A stretch of 64,000 bases of DNA, taken from NCBI RefSeq assembly GCF_900176885.1, contig NZ_LT839648.1:957049-1021048 (forward strand). The letters run 5' to 3'. Position 1 is the first letter of the stretch. Each line of letters starts with the position of its first letter. The DNA is from Oceanobacillus senegalensis. Its GTDB lineage: Bacteria; Bacillota; Bacilli; Bacillales; Amphibacillaceae. The translations under genes were made by a program, and so were the position numbers. The notes beneath the pieces were generated by a model. It was not told the origin of the DNA and did not search any database. It saw nothing but the letters and a program-made list of their open reading frames with translations. Of this stretch, positions 9,478-18,499 are shown in pieces.

Positions 9478-9517
9478 TTGGAGGTACAAATCATATGGTG
9501 GTTTGTATCTCTTTTTT
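9478..9517 (+). terminator. Terminator after tyrS
   Basis: GAGGTACAAATC at 9481-9492 pairs with GGTTTGTATCTC at 9500-9511 and runs into TTTTTT. A 75-codon frame starting inside this hairpin is not credible as a gene. Confidence 0.85.
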
Positions 9518-9832
9518 AATACGCTTGACCATAATACTAGTTTACAATACCACTCCATCCATATGGATGAAGGAAATAATTTTTGTAAATATGAATCCTT
9601 GTTACTTTATGAATTTACACTTTTATCGCTATGTGACGATAAAGAGGGGAGAGACAGGGGGTAGTCCCTTTACCAACTTTAAAAAATTAGTTTACCGACT
9701 AGAATTGGATTATGAGGGTTAGGCTAAGTTATTTATTAATGGTTCTGAAAAAAGAAATTAAAATAGCACAATGATGAAAGTGAAATCCATTTTATTTGAG
9801 AAAGTAATCAAGAAGTATAGAAGAACTATATC
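9518..9832 (+). other. Non-coding stretch between tyrS and aldo/keto reductase
   Basis: I see no gene here. It contains a perfect 14-base palindrome CATCCATATGGATG at 9556-9569 and a short hairpin TTTATCG-CTATGTGA-CGATAAA at about 9622-9643. The only open frame has no ribosome site and a composition unlike the neighbouring proteins. Confidence 0.5.
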
Positions 9833-9874
9833 TGCCCCCTAAATGTTGGAAAATTATCGAACATTTAGGGGGCA
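9833..9874. terminator. Perfect 15-bp inverted repeat, probable terminator
   Basis: TGCCCCCTAAATGTT and its exact complement AACATTTAGGGGGCA flank a 12-base loop, about 85 bases beyond the 3' end of the convergent aldo/keto reductase gene. There is no long T-run, so function as a terminator or attenuating structure is inference. Confidence 0.5.
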
Positions 9875-9958
9875 ATCAGAATTTACTTCAATAGTTTCCT
9901 AGGTTCATTGCAGTGATTTAATACCTAATTATCGCTATTTTAGTTTAAGGTAATGAAA

Positions 9959-10894
9959 TTATTTGTGGAAGATCTGATCAATTTCCTGGATTTCTTCGTT
10001 GGTTAGCTGGACATCTAGTGTTTTTAGATTATTTATTACTTGTTCTGCACTTTTTGCACCTGGGATAATGGTATCAATGGCGTCACTAGTTAAATACCAA
10101 GCTAGTACTAGGTGAGCAACTTCTACCCCTTTTGCATTGGCAATCTTGCGTACTTCTTCAACCTTCTCAAGATTTTGTTTAAATACATCCCCTTTAAAGT
10201 ATGGTAAATCTTTGCGTAAGTCTTCAAAAACTGCATTTTTATTATATTTTCCAGCTAAAAGACCTGAAGCTAGAGGGAAATATGGTACAAAGGAAATGTT
10301 ATTTTCTATCAAATAAGGGAATAGAGTTTCCTCTGCACTTCTACTTAATAAATTGTATTCACCTTGGAATACTTCAACATACCCATCCTTGTTCGCTTCT
10401 TCTAACTGATCAGGTGTGAAGTTGGATACACCGATAGCACGGATTTTCCCTTGCTCTTTTAATTCTTGCAATGCGCCAACTGCTTCATCTTTAGGTGTAA
10501 CTTTATCTGGATAATGAATATACATCAAGTCAATATAATCAGTTTGTAGTCGCTTTAGGCTTTTCTCCACTTCTTGTTTTAAGAAAGTCGGATTGTTATC
10601 AATCTTCATTTTTTCTCCACCAAAAATTGGAGCAATTTTTGTAGCGATAACCAATTCCGAACGTTTTCCGGTTTCCTTCACCACTTCACCAACTAACTCT
10701 TCTGAACGACCAGGTCCATAAAGGAGTGCTGTATCGATAAAGTTGATTCCGTTATTAATTGCAGAACGAACAAGGTCTTTACCAGTTTCTTCATTTAGAT
10801 TAGGGTAAAGGTTATGTCCACCAACAGCGTTTGTTCCTAGTCCAATAGGATTAACATATAAATCAGATTTACCTAATTTAATTTGATTTGCCAT
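9959..10894 (-). CDS. iolS: Aldo/keto reductase, IolS-like (AKR11 type)
   Basis: This 311-residue NADP-dependent aldo/keto reductase keeps the family tetrad: Asp in FIDTALLYG, Tyr in the same block, Lys in IATKIAP and His in YIHYPD. The barrel ends with the cofactor loop [12 protein letters not shown]. The N-terminal [20 protein letters not shown] and internal [14 protein letters not shown] blocks closely match what I recall of B. subtilis IolS. No inositol genes are nearby, so the physiological substrate is unknown. ATG has a strong AAAGGAGA site. It is monocistronic and divergent from the transporter. Confidence 0.85.
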   Translation of the reverse strand: MANQIKLGKSDLYVNPIGLGTNAVGGHNLYPNLNEETGKDLVRSAINNGINFIDTALLYGPGRSEELVGEVVKETGKRSELVIATKIAPIFGGEKMKIDNNPTFLKQEVEKSLKRLQTDYIDLMYIHYPDKVTPKDEAVGALQELKEQGKIRAIGVSNFTPDQLEEANKDGYVEVFQGEYNLLSRSAEETLFPYLIENNISFVPYFPLASGLLAGKYNKNAVFEDLRKDLPYFKGDVFKQNLEKVEEVRKIANAKGVEVAHLVLAWYLTSDAIDTIIPGAKSAEQVINNLKTLDVQLTNEEIQEIDQIFHK

Positions 10895-11030
10895 GATATC
10901 AATCTCCTTTCCAACATTTTACAACCTATACTAAACAAGGTTAAACCAATCTAATGGCGGAAGCAAATATCAGGCGGAGTGATAGCCAATTATTTAAACT
11001 ACCTATAAATGAGGGGAGATTATTGTTGTC

Positions 11031-11060
11031 TTGACCTTTTTTGACCAAAGGGCATATAAT
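11031..11060 (+). promoter_or_regulatory. Strong sigma-A promoter upstream of SSS transporter
   Basis: TTGACC at 11031-11036, an 18-base spacer and a perfect TATAAT at 11055-11060. The gap from 10895 to 11308 otherwise holds the start-stop element described next, two direct TATAGCTA copies (about 11100 and 11145) and an AGCCC/GGGCT inverted pair near 11180-11207. No other gene is visible. Confidence 0.7.
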
Positions 11061-11068
11061 TAATTGTA

Positions 11069-11088
11069 AGGAGGTGCTATATATGTAG
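11069..11088 (+). promoter_or_regulatory. Ribosome site followed by ATG-TAG start-stop
   Basis: AGGAGGT at about 11069-11075 is spaced seven bases from ATG at 11083-11085, which is followed at once by TAG. The element lies about 20 bases after the -10 box. It is either a minimal regulatory start-stop frame in the transporter leader or the remnant of a lost gene. Confidence 0.45.
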
Positions 11089-11308
11089 AAATATAATGTA
11101 TAGCTATTTTTTTGTGTGTGTAATTATGTGTTATGTTTCACAAATATAGCTAATTAATTTATAAGATTAACCCATTTACAGCCCAGAAAAAGCTCATAAT
11201 TAGGGCTATACGATTCAGTAACTTGTGACGATAGTAACGATAGACAGAAAATGGAACTTTAAAACAAAAAGAAGCTTTTATGGTAATAACTGCATGGAAG
11301 GTGACAAA

Positions 11309-12904
11309 ATGAATGGATTTGTTTTATTTAGTTTTATTTTGATTGTTGTTGGAATTGGAGGGTATGCTTATGTGAAAAGTCGTAAGGTTAATACGAATAC
11401 TTCGGAAGGTTATTTCCTTGGTGGTCGAAGTTTAACCGGTATTACGATTGCTGGAACAGTTGTTATGACGAATCTGTCAACCGAACAGCTTGTTGGTCAG
11501 AATGGTCAAAGTTATGTTGCTGGGATGGAAGTTATGGCGTGGGAAGTGACAGCTGCTATTGCTTTAGTATTCCTCGCTCTCGTATTTTTACCGAAATATA
11601 TGAAATATGGCGTAGACACGATTTCGGATTTTATTGAAATACGTTATGACACGACAACGAAACGAATCGTTTCCTTACTATTTATTTTTACATATATGAC
11701 CTCGTTTTTACCAGTAGTTTTATACTCTGGTTCTCTTGTGTTTAACCACATTTTTAGTATTGATAAAATACTAGATGTTGATCCGTTGGTAGCTGTTGCG
11801 ATTATATCGACTGTCATTGGTGTACTTGGTCTTGTATACTTACTATTGGGTGGACTGTCGCTAGCAGCCTTTAGTGACACCATTTACGGGGTGCTTTTAA
11901 TCGTTGGAGGAATTTCTATACCAATCATTGGTCTCATGATTCTTGGTGATGGTAGTTTTCTTGAGGGGCTAAATTCTGTAAGAGAAAAAGCACCAGAAAA
12001 ATTAAATGCAATTGGATCCATTGATTCCGAAATTGTTCCGTGGCCAACGTTGTTTTTAGGGATGTTTTTCAATAATCTGTACTTTTGGTGCACGAACCAA
12101 ATGATTGTACAAAAAACTCTCGCTGGAAAGAATTTGAAGGAAGGGCAGAAAGGTGCCTTGTACGTGGCATTCTTTAAAATCTTTGGTGCATTGTTCTTGG
12201 TATTCCCTGGAATCATTGCATTTCATATGTTTGGAGATTCTATTGAAAATCCGGATCATGCCTACCCCGTGTTACTTACAGCAGTATTACCAGATTGGGC
12301 TTATGGTATCTTTGGTGCAGTAATTTTTGGTGCCATATTAAGTTCATTTGTAGGATCGCTTAATGCTACAGCAACATTGTTTACACTTGATTTCTATAAA
12401 CCTAGGTTGAAAAAAGGTGTGACAGACTGGCAGATTGCTAGAGCAGGTAAAATAGTAACAATTCTTGTAGGTCTGATATCTATTATGATTTCACCTTTAA
12501 TTTCCTTTGCACCTTCAGGATTGTATGCATTATTACAAGAGTTTTACGGATTATATAGTATGCCCCTGCTTGCAATTATTGTGTTTGGATTCTATTCGAA
12601 ATATGTTACTGCACAGGGTGCAAAAATAACGTTTATATTCCATATTGTTGTATACCTGTTTGCGCAGATTTTCTTTTCTGATGTTCATTATTTGTATGTA
12701 TTGAGTATTCTATTTCCGGTAGATGTGTTGGTATTATGGTTAGCAACGAAAATCAAACCATTGACTACGCCATTTACGTTTGAAACCGATGATAACAAAG
12801 TGAATGTTACGCCATGGAAACATCGCTACTTGATTAGTGCGCTTGTTGTCATAGCTATGGTTAGTGCATATATAGTATTTTCACCACTTGTTCTTGCTAA
12901 TTAA
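11309..12904 (+). CDS. Sodium:solute symporter (SSS family, YidK-like)
   Basis: This protein of about 531 residues has roughly 13-14 hydrophobic segments. It carries the SSS landmarks GYFLGGRSL, MTNLSTEQLVGQNGQSY and WEVTAAIALVFLALVFLPKY, which align well with my recollection of E. coli YidK. SSS proteins couple sodium to uptake of sugars or other solutes. ATG 11309 is chosen because GGAAGGTG precedes it and a membrane helix begins at once; an upstream in-frame extension (from 11225) is hydrophilic and has no site. A GH3 glycosidase gene lies about 900 bases on in the same direction, so a glycoside or released sugar is a reasonable substrate guess. Confidence 0.85.
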   Translation: MNGFVLFSFILIVVGIGGYAYVKSRKVNTNTSEGYFLGGRSLTGITIAGTVVMTNLSTEQLVGQNGQSYVAGMEVMAWEVTAAIALVFLALVFLPKYMKYGVDTISDFIEIRYDTTTKRIVSLLFIFTYMTSFLPVVLYSGSLVFNHIFSIDKILDVDPLVAVAIISTVIGVLGLVYLLLGGLSLAAFSDTIYGVLLIVGGISIPIIGLMILGDGSFLEGLNSVREKAPEKLNAIGSIDSEIVPWPTLFLGMFFNNLYFWCTNQMIVQKTLAGKNLKEGQKGALYVAFFKIFGALFLVFPGIIAFHMFGDSIENPDHAYPVLLTAVLPDWAYGIFGAVIFGAILSSFVGSLNATATLFTLDFYKPRLKKGVTDWQIARAGKIVTILVGLISIMISPLISFAPSGLYALLQEFYGLYSMPLLAIIVFGFYSKYVTAQGAKITFIFHIVVYLFAQIFFSDVHYLYVLSILFPVDVLVLWLATKIKPLTTPFTFETDDNKVNVTPWKHRYLISALVVIAMVSAYIVFSPLVLAN

Positions 12905-13024
12905 TGAATTATATTTAAGGAAGGCTGGTGATTGTTGAAAATTAGCTAAAAACAGATGGATCCTCATTGACAAACCCCGATTCATGCCTTCATATAGACT
13001 CTCTTACATGAACCTCAAGGTTTC

Positions 13025-13133
13025 ATCGCAGGTTAAGGGGGCAGTAATACCCCCACCTTAAAAATAGAGGAAAAACGAATCCTTTTAGATGGGGGATATA
13101 AGAATCCTCTCACTGATTGAAGGTTCACTTTAT
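13025..13133. repeat. Non-coding repeat, copy A (short form)
   Basis: This segment from ATCGCAGGTTAAGGGGGCAG to AGGTTCACTTTAT matches 40244-40427 at both ends. Shared blocks are GTAAYACCYCCACCTTAAAAA, GAGGAAAAAC/GAGGATAAAC and CTGATTRAAGGTTSACTTTAT. Copy A lacks about 85 bases present in the middle of copy B. The rest of the gap 12905-13232 holds no gene. The paired G-rich and C-rich arms suggest a structured RNA or a mobile-element end. Confidence 0.6.
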
Positions 13134-13232
13134 TATAAAGAAATTCCTTTTGGTAAAATGAAGTAAGGTTCCAAATGGATCTTGTTATATGAAAGATAAT
13201 GCAAAGTAAATAGATAGGAGGTAGATGGTCCA

Positions 13233-13565
13233 TTGACACCCTTTACCAAAAATGTTATTGACATTATTCAAAAAATACCAAAAGGCAAAGTTATGACATA
13301 TGGACAAATTGCAAAGCTTGCAGGAAGTCCAAGAGGTGCTCGCCAAGTGGTTCGCGTCCTTCATTCCCTGAGTAAGAGATATCATCTCCCTTGGCATCGT
13401 GTTGTTAATGTGAAAGGACAAGTAGTAATTAAAAATGAAGAGTTGTATCAAGAGCAGGTATGGAATCTAAAAGCTGAGGGAGTAGAGGTCAGTTTGGAGG
13501 GAAGGGTTAATTTGCAGAGGTATCAAGTAAAATGTAGTGCAATCCTACCTATTTCTTGGGAATAA
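13233..13565 (+). CDS. Alkyltransferase-like DNA repair protein (ATL)
   Basis: This 110-residue protein has the O6-alkylguanine-DNA alkyltransferase DNA-binding domain (VMTYGQIAKLAGSPRGARQV), but the active-site PCHR is replaced by PWHR with Trp at residue 54. That substitution defines ATL proteins, which bind O6-alkylguanine without repairing it and flag it for nucleotide excision repair. The start is TTG at 13233, ten bases after AGGAGGT. The C-terminal extension is short. It stands alone, between the transporter and the GH3 gene, with its own ribosome site. Confidence 0.88.
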   Translation: MTPFTKNVIDIIQKIPKGKVMTYGQIAKLAGSPRGARQVVRVLHSLSKRYHLPWHRVVNVKGQVVIKNEELYQEQVWNLKAEGVEVSLEGRVNLQRYQVKCSAILPISWE

Positions 13566-13791
13566 TTGATAAAATCCTGAAAATTTACACTGAAATTCTG
13601 AAAACGACAGATATTCACAGCAAGGTTTACAATGGTTTAAGCAATAAATGTTGTTTTTATAATGTTACCATTGTTATTATAAGGTAGTTGAGGTTTAAAA
13701 AGTTATTAATGATTGAAAAATCCTCACCTTCGAATATAACGGAATAAAACAAGAAAGATAAATAGAGAGGACGTAAATAGGAGGATTTCGT

Positions 13792-15912
13792 GTGTATAAT
13801 AAACAACCAGAATTGCAAGTGAAGGTTAAGAAAATTATTGAAGAAGATGGTTTGAAATTTAAAGATCTCAATAATAATGGAAAACTAGACCCTTATGAAG
13901 ATTGGCGGTTGAGCCCGAAAGAACGTGCAAAAAATCTAGTTTCATTAATGAATATTGATGAAAAGATCGGTATGATGCTTATTAATTCACGTAAGATGGG
14001 CCTTGCCCAAGAGGATAAAAGTAAGACGAGTCATGACGGGATATTAGATGAAGGAGTAATAGAAAAAGGGGAAACTATCTTTGCTACAAGTAAAGTTTAC
14101 GGAACTACTCATACAATTGAAGAAAGAAAGCTTAGACACTTTATTTTAAGGGATAACTATAGTCCAGCCGAAACGGCAGAATGGATTAACAAGATGAATG
14201 AGGTAGCAGAGGGAACGAGACTTGGTATTCCTGTTATTATTGCATCCAACTCCAGAAATGAAAACGGTGAACCTGTATTTGGAATGAATGATGCAATTGG
14301 AATCCTCTCTACTTGGCCAGGAACTTTAGGACTAGCTGCTGCAGCAAAGGGAGATATTAAAAATGGTGGAGATGCCTCCTTAATTAATCAATTTGCTAGC
14401 ATTGCTCGTAAAGAATGGGATGCAATCGGCTTACGAAAAGGTTATATGTATATGGCTGATGTGGTTACAGACCCGAGATGGCAACGCACTTACGGTACTT
14501 TAGGGGAAGATCCAGAATTTATTGCTGATGCGATTGGTCGGATTATTGATGAATTCCAAGGTGAAGAACTAGGTAAAAATAGTATTGCCATGACAATAAA
14601 GCATTTTCCGGGTGGTGGAGCGAGGGAAAATGGATTTGACCCGCATTATAAAGAGGGAAAGTGGAATCTCTACCCAACTCCAGGAAGTTTAGAAAAATAT
14701 CACCTACCTCCATTTAGAGCAGCAGCAAAACATGGAACATCTTCTATCATGCCATACTACTCTATCCCTAGCATTAAAAAGAGTGTGGTTCAGGAATTTG
14801 AAGGGGAAGACATTCCATTTGAAGAAGTAGGATTTGCGTTTAATCATTATTTCTTAAATACAATTCTTCGCAAAGAACTAGGTTTCAAAGGTTATGTTAA
14901 TAGTGATAGTGGTATTATCAATAACATGAGCTGGGGGATGGAAAATAGTAGTGAAGCAGAACGTTTTGCTAAAGCGATTAATGCTGGTACAGATATCGTT
15001 GCAGATACCAATGATATCGAAAATCTTAAATTGGCCATTACCAAGGGATGGATTAGTGAAAAACGAATTAATGAAGCGAATGTCCGACTTCTAACGGAAA
15101 TGTTCGCTCTAGGCTTATTTGATGATCGTACGTATAATGAACCAGAACAGGCTACAGAGGTAGTTAATACTAAAGCGCATTGGGATATTGCATATGAAGC
15201 ACATAAAAAATCCGTTACGGTATTGAAAAACACGGATGAAACTTTACCACTAACTGCAGACAAGCTCAAAGGAAAGAAAGTGTATGTGGAAGTTTTCCAT
15301 AAGGAACCTGAAAAAGCTACTGCCTTCACAGAAAAAGCTAGAAATGAAGCGAAGGAACTTGGCCTATTTACGATGACAGATAACTATGAAGAAGCAGAGA
15401 AAGCTATTCTTTTCTTACAATCAAAATCCGGAGCATATTTCGACGCAACTCCAGGATTATTAGAACTGGAATTATGTGAAAATAAAGTTTTATCAGCTAT
15501 GGATGGTAACTTATATCAGGAGACTACTTTAAGTGGAATGGACCATCTAAAAGAAGTGGCAGACAGCATTCATAGTCGCGGAGGGAAGGTCGTTATGAGT
15601 GTGAATATTATTCTTCCATGGATACTTAGAAATGTCGAACCATTGGCAGACGCATTAATTGCTGGCTATGATACATTCTACAATGCACAATTCGAAGTTA
15701 TTGCTGGAAATCACAAACCAACAGGTGTTTTACCATTGACATTGCCAGCTAGTGACGATGTTATCGCTGTTCACCATGACGGTCACTGTATATCACCAAA
15801 CGATGTTCCAGGTTATGACAAAGATAAATATATGCCAGAAGGACTCAGCTATGCCTACAAGGATAGTGATGGAAATGTCTATAAACTTGGACATGGATTA
15901 CAATATGAATAG
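13792..15912 (+). CDS. Glycoside hydrolase family 3 (beta-glycosidase)
   Basis: This 706-residue protein has a GH3 N-terminal domain (about 40-430) with KHFPGGGARENGFDPH and the likely nucleophile Asp372 in GYVNSDSGI, then the GH3 C-terminal domain. The N-terminus has an EF-hand-like loop DLNNNGKLDPYEDW (about 24-37), seen in a subset of GH3 enzymes. There is no signal peptide, so a cytosolic role on imported glycosides is inferred. The start is GTG at 13792 behind AGGAGG. The upstream SSS transporter may supply substrate. Substrate specificity cannot be read from the sequence. Confidence 0.9.
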   Translation: MYNKQPELQVKVKKIIEEDGLKFKDLNNNGKLDPYEDWRLSPKERAKNLVSLMNIDEKIGMMLINSRKMGLAQEDKSKTSHDGILDEGVIEKGETIFATSKVYGTTHTIEERKLRHFILRDNYSPAETAEWINKMNEVAEGTRLGIPVIIASNSRNENGEPVFGMNDAIGILSTWPGTLGLAAAAKGDIKNGGDASLINQFASIARKEWDAIGLRKGYMYMADVVTDPRWQRTYGTLGEDPEFIADAIGRIIDEFQGEELGKNSIAMTIKHFPGGGARENGFDPHYKEGKWNLYPTPGSLEKYHLPPFRAAAKHGTSSIMPYYSIPSIKKSVVQEFEGEDIPFEEVGFAFNHYFLNTILRKELGFKGYVNSDSGIINNMSWGMENSSEAERFAKAINAGTDIVADTNDIENLKLAITKGWISEKRINEANVRLLTEMFALGLFDDRTYNEPEQATEVVNTKAHWDIAYEAHKKSVTVLKNTDETLPLTADKLKGKKVYVEVFHKEPEKATAFTEKARNEAKELGLFTMTDNYEEAEKAILFLQSKSGAYFDATPGLLELELCENKVLSAMDGNLYQETTLSGMDHLKEVADSIHSRGGKVVMSVNIILPWILRNVEPLADALIAGYDTFYNAQFEVIAGNHKPTGVLPLTLPASDDVIAVHHDGHCISPNDVPGYDKDKYMPEGLSYAYKDSDGNVYKLGHGLQYE

Positions 15913-16044
15913 AGAATTTTAATTAGAAAGTAAAAGCCCTGAAAGCTTACATAGATTGCAAGGCTTTAATGCTGGAGGAGGGAGATATCGAACACTAGTA
16001 GTTATATGGAAAATTAGTATATTATACTATCTCGGAAACCAAAT

Positions 16045-16087
16045 AAAAAGTCCTTAAAATGTTGATTTAACATTTTAAGGACTTTTT
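16045..16087. terminator. Terminator downstream of rpsD
   Basis: AAAAAGTCCTTAAAATGTT at 16045-16063 and its exact complement at 16069-16087 enclose a five-base loop. T-runs on both strands make it bidirectional, serving rpsD (minus) and possibly the GH3 gene (plus). Confidence 0.85.
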
Positions 16088-16113
16088 GTGTGTTAACATG
16101 CAAATAGTGTAGA

Positions 16114-16716
16114 TTAACGTGAATAGAACTCAACGATAAGAGCTTCGTTAATTTCAGCTGGAAGTTCAGAACGCTCTGGGTAACGAGAGTATGTTCCTTG
16201 TAATTTATCCGCATCAAATGTTAAGTATTCAGGTACGAATGAGTTTACTTCAATTGCTTCCTTAACAATGTCAAGGTTTTGAGATTTTTCACGTAAACCA
16301 ATTACTTGACCTGGTTTAACACTATAAGATGGAATATCTACACGACCTCCATCAACTGTAACGTGCCCATGGTTTACAAGCTGACGTGCTTGTCTACGAG
16401 TACGAGCAAGACCCAAACGGTAAACAAGGTTATCTAGGCGAGATTCAAGTAAAATCATGAAGTTTTCACCATGAATACCTTTCATTTTACCAGCTCTGTT
16501 GAATAAGGTACGGAATTGGCGTTCGTTTAGTCCGTACATGAAGCGTAGTTTTTGCTTCTCTTGCATTTGTAAACCATATTCAGAAATCTTTTTACGTTGA
16601 TTTGGTCCATGTTCACCAGGAGCATAAGGACGTTTATCTAATTCCTTACCAGTTCCAGTTAGAGAAATTCCAAGACGGCGTGACTTTTTCCATACCGATC
16701 CAGTATAACGAGACAT
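16114..16716 (-). CDS. rpsD: 30S ribosomal protein S4
   Basis: This 200-residue primary 16S rRNA-binding protein of the small subunit has the N-terminal [16 protein letters not shown] and the S4 RNA-binding domain starting [20 protein letters not shown]. Standing alone in this position, away from the main ribosomal operons, is normal for Bacillus. In Bacillus S4 also represses its own mRNA through the leader, which is visible upstream. The site AAAGGAGGA precedes the ATG. Confidence 0.98.
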   Translation of the reverse strand: MSRYTGSVWKKSRRLGISLTGTGKELDKRPYAPGEHGPNQRKKISEYGLQMQEKQKLRFMYGLNERQFRTLFNRAGKMKGIHGENFMILLESRLDNLVYRLGLARTRRQARQLVNHGHVTVDGGRVDIPSYSVKPGQVIGLREKSQNLDIVKEAIEVNSFVPEYLTFDADKLQGTYSRYPERSELPAEINEALIVEFYSR

Positions 16717-16911
16717 ATAAAATGTCCTCCTTTATTTATTTTATTTGCATAAAATAAAACGAGCGTGTCCCTTACGTTGTCCATTTTGTTTTCATGTACC
16801 ATCGCTCTGGCAGCAGAGAGTTACACGATACACCTCTTGACTATTCGTCATAAAGAGGAACAAAATGGGGTCATACGTCGGTTCACATAGGCTACCTATT
16901 ATTTTACACAA
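16717..16911 (-). promoter_or_regulatory. S4 autoregulatory leader RNA
   Basis: This 195-base leader lies between the rpsD promoter and its ribosome site. It is rich in self-complementary blocks, for example CCCCATTTTGTTCCTCTTTATG with AAGAGG and ACAAAATGG repeats, and matches the position and size of the Firmicutes S4 leader, in which S4 stabilises a pseudoknot that blocks translation. I assign it by position and composition; the pseudoknot pairing was not verified base by base. Confidence 0.7.
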
Positions 16912-16916
16912 AGTCT

Positions 16917-16945
16917 AGTATATAGTCATTAATTAACAATGTCAA
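16917..16945 (-). promoter_or_regulatory. Sigma-A promoter of rpsD
   Basis: On the minus strand: a perfect TTGACA (16945-16940), a 17-base spacer and TATACT (16922-16917). Confidence 0.88.
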
Positions 16946-17040
16946 GATTATTATAGATAAATAATAAAAAAACACGCTTGTTAGTCGATATATTAGCAGA
17001 CAATTGCCAAACAAACTTGTTTCTATTGAAAAGGAGCATT

Positions 17041-17520
17041 CTATATATATATTTCTAATATCGCTACAAATTTTTCAAGGCATATTTGGTCTACTTGATC
17101 AAACCGGTCTTTGCTAGGACTATCAATGTCAAGAACACCATATATTTCCCCTTCTTTATAAATAGGTACAACAATTTCAGAATTACTTGCACTATCACAA
17201 GCTATATGCCCTGGAAAAGCATGTACATCAGCTATTCTCTGTGTTTCCCCTTCTTTTATTGCTGTGCCACAAACACCTCTACCATATCCGATACGAACAC
17301 AAGCAGGTAATCCTTGAAATGGTCCGAGTACAAGTTCTTCCCCATTCCATAGATAGAAACCTACCCAATTTATATCATCTAAAAATTGATTTAATAGTGC
17401 AGATGCATTGGATAGGTTAGCTATCTCATCTTTTTCATCTTCAATTAATGCTTCTAATTGCTTTAATGTAGTTTCGTAATCTTTCTCTTTTTCACTTATA
17501 TATGAGTTTGATTGAAACAA
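17041..17520 (-). CDS. msrC: Free methionine-(R)-sulfoxide reductase, GAF domain (YtsP)
   Basis: This single GAF-domain protein of about 159 residues has the three family cysteines in LPACVRIGYGRGVCGTA and GHIACDSASNSEIV, plus GVLDIDSPS near the C-terminus. fRMsr reduces free Met-R-sulfoxide with thioredoxin. TTG at 17518-17520 is preferred: AGGTGGG lies seven bases upstream and the product then begins MFQ as in B. subtilis YtsP. A GTG four codons earlier overlaps the ribosome site. The gene diverges from the tetR gene across a palindrome-bearing spacer. Confidence 0.9.
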   Translation of the reverse strand: MFQSNSYISEKEKDYETTLKQLEALIEDEKDEIANLSNASALLNQFLDDINWVGFYLWNGEELVLGPFQGLPACVRIGYGRGVCGTAIKEGETQRIADVHAFPGHIACDSASNSEIVVPIYKEGEIYGVLDIDSPSKDRFDQVDQICLEKFVAILEIYI

Positions 17521-17585
17521 TTTAAATCCCACCTTTTAATGTAATTGAATGTTATAGGAATGAAGGCTATATGTATAGTATCTTC

Positions 17586-17645
17586 CTTATTAATAAGATG
17601 CCTATATCGAATTCAAAATTCGACAACACGTACATTATTTGTCGA
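17586..17645. promoter_or_regulatory. Candidate TetR operator region
   Basis: Two dyads lie between the divergent msrC and tetR genes. One is a perfect 12-base palindrome CTTATTAATAAG (17586-17597). The other is TCGACAA / TTGTCGA with a 12-base spacer (17620-17645). The second sits about 60 bases before the tetR start. Binding by the adjacent regulator is inference. Confidence 0.4.
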
Positions 17646-17707
17646 GAAAAAAATGAAGGATTTATCCCCCGAATGTCGTAAACAACAAGTAAGGAGTTGA
17701 ATCGAAA

Positions 17708-18340
17708 ATGAAGAATAATCCTTCTAAACAAAAAGTTATCAAAGCTGCGTCTACATTGTTTTTTCAAAAAGGGTTTCATGGAACTTCAGTACGTGATATA
17801 GCTGCACGCGCATCTGTTAATGTTTCTTCCATTAGTTATTACTTTAACAGTAAACAAGGTCTATTAGAATATGCTGTTACAAATTATTATGAAGAGTATT
17901 TAAAAGACATTGAAGATATGCTAAAACAATCTGATTTACTTACTCCAATTGAAAAATTAAAATCACTTATTTCAACAATTATACAGTATAAGCAAAGTAA
18001 CTATCAATTAACGTGTTTTATTCAACGAGAACTTTCCTTAGACTCTGTATTTGTACGCGAAATGACTGTTACCTATTTAGCGAAAGAAAACTTTTATATT
18101 CGAAAAGCTTTCTTCGATGCACTAGGTAACAGGGTAATTGGGGAGCATAAGCAGTATTTACTTATGCAATTAAAGGGAATGCTTATAACACCATATATTT
18201 TGCATAATGACTGGAAAGATCAAGTGATTGGTGAATATTCCCATCGTCTGTTTGTAAAAAAATATGTCGATGTGATACAACAATGGATCGAATTTACCAT
18301 TTTTAATGGATTAGAGACGGAAAATAGAGTCGCTTATTAA
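17708..18340 (+). CDS. yttP: TetR-family regulator (YttP-like)
   Basis: This 210-residue protein has an N-terminal TetR helix-turn-helix (FFQKGFHGTSVRDIAARASVNVS, then SYYFNSKQGLLEYAV) and an all-helical ligand domain rich in aromatic residues. ATG follows AAGGAG. Its place between ytsP and ezrA matches B. subtilis yttP. The ligand and targets are unknown; the divergent dyads upstream suggest autoregulation. Confidence 0.85.
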   Translation: MKNNPSKQKVIKAASTLFFQKGFHGTSVRDIAARASVNVSSISYYFNSKQGLLEYAVTNYYEEYLKDIEDMLKQSDLLTPIEKLKSLISTIIQYKQSNYQLTCFIQRELSLDSVFVREMTVTYLAKENFYIRKAFFDALGNRVIGEHKQYLLMQLKGMLITPYILHNDWKDQVIGEYSHRLFVKKYVDVIQQWIEFTIFNGLETENRVAY

Positions 18341-18499
18341 AAACACATGACGAATAATGAATTTATTTGTATAATTTTAGCCATAAATGGGAAATCCATG
18401 GTATCATAGTTATATAATTTTTTAGAGACATCGAATTGAATATCCTATTATATAAAATATGGAGTATCCTCTTATTGGAATTTGGTTGGGAGGCTTTTT

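Noticed and set aside
9495-9722. 75-codon plus-strand frame after tyrS
   Set aside because: It starts within the tyrS terminator hairpin, has no ribosome site and an improbable composition rich in Cys, Tyr and Ile.
10201-10419. Plus-strand frame inside the aldo/keto reductase
   Set aside because: Antisense shadow; no start signals.
13599-13612. Half cre site TGAAAACG upstream of GH3
   Set aside because: Only the left half matches the CcpA consensus; too weak to report as a site.
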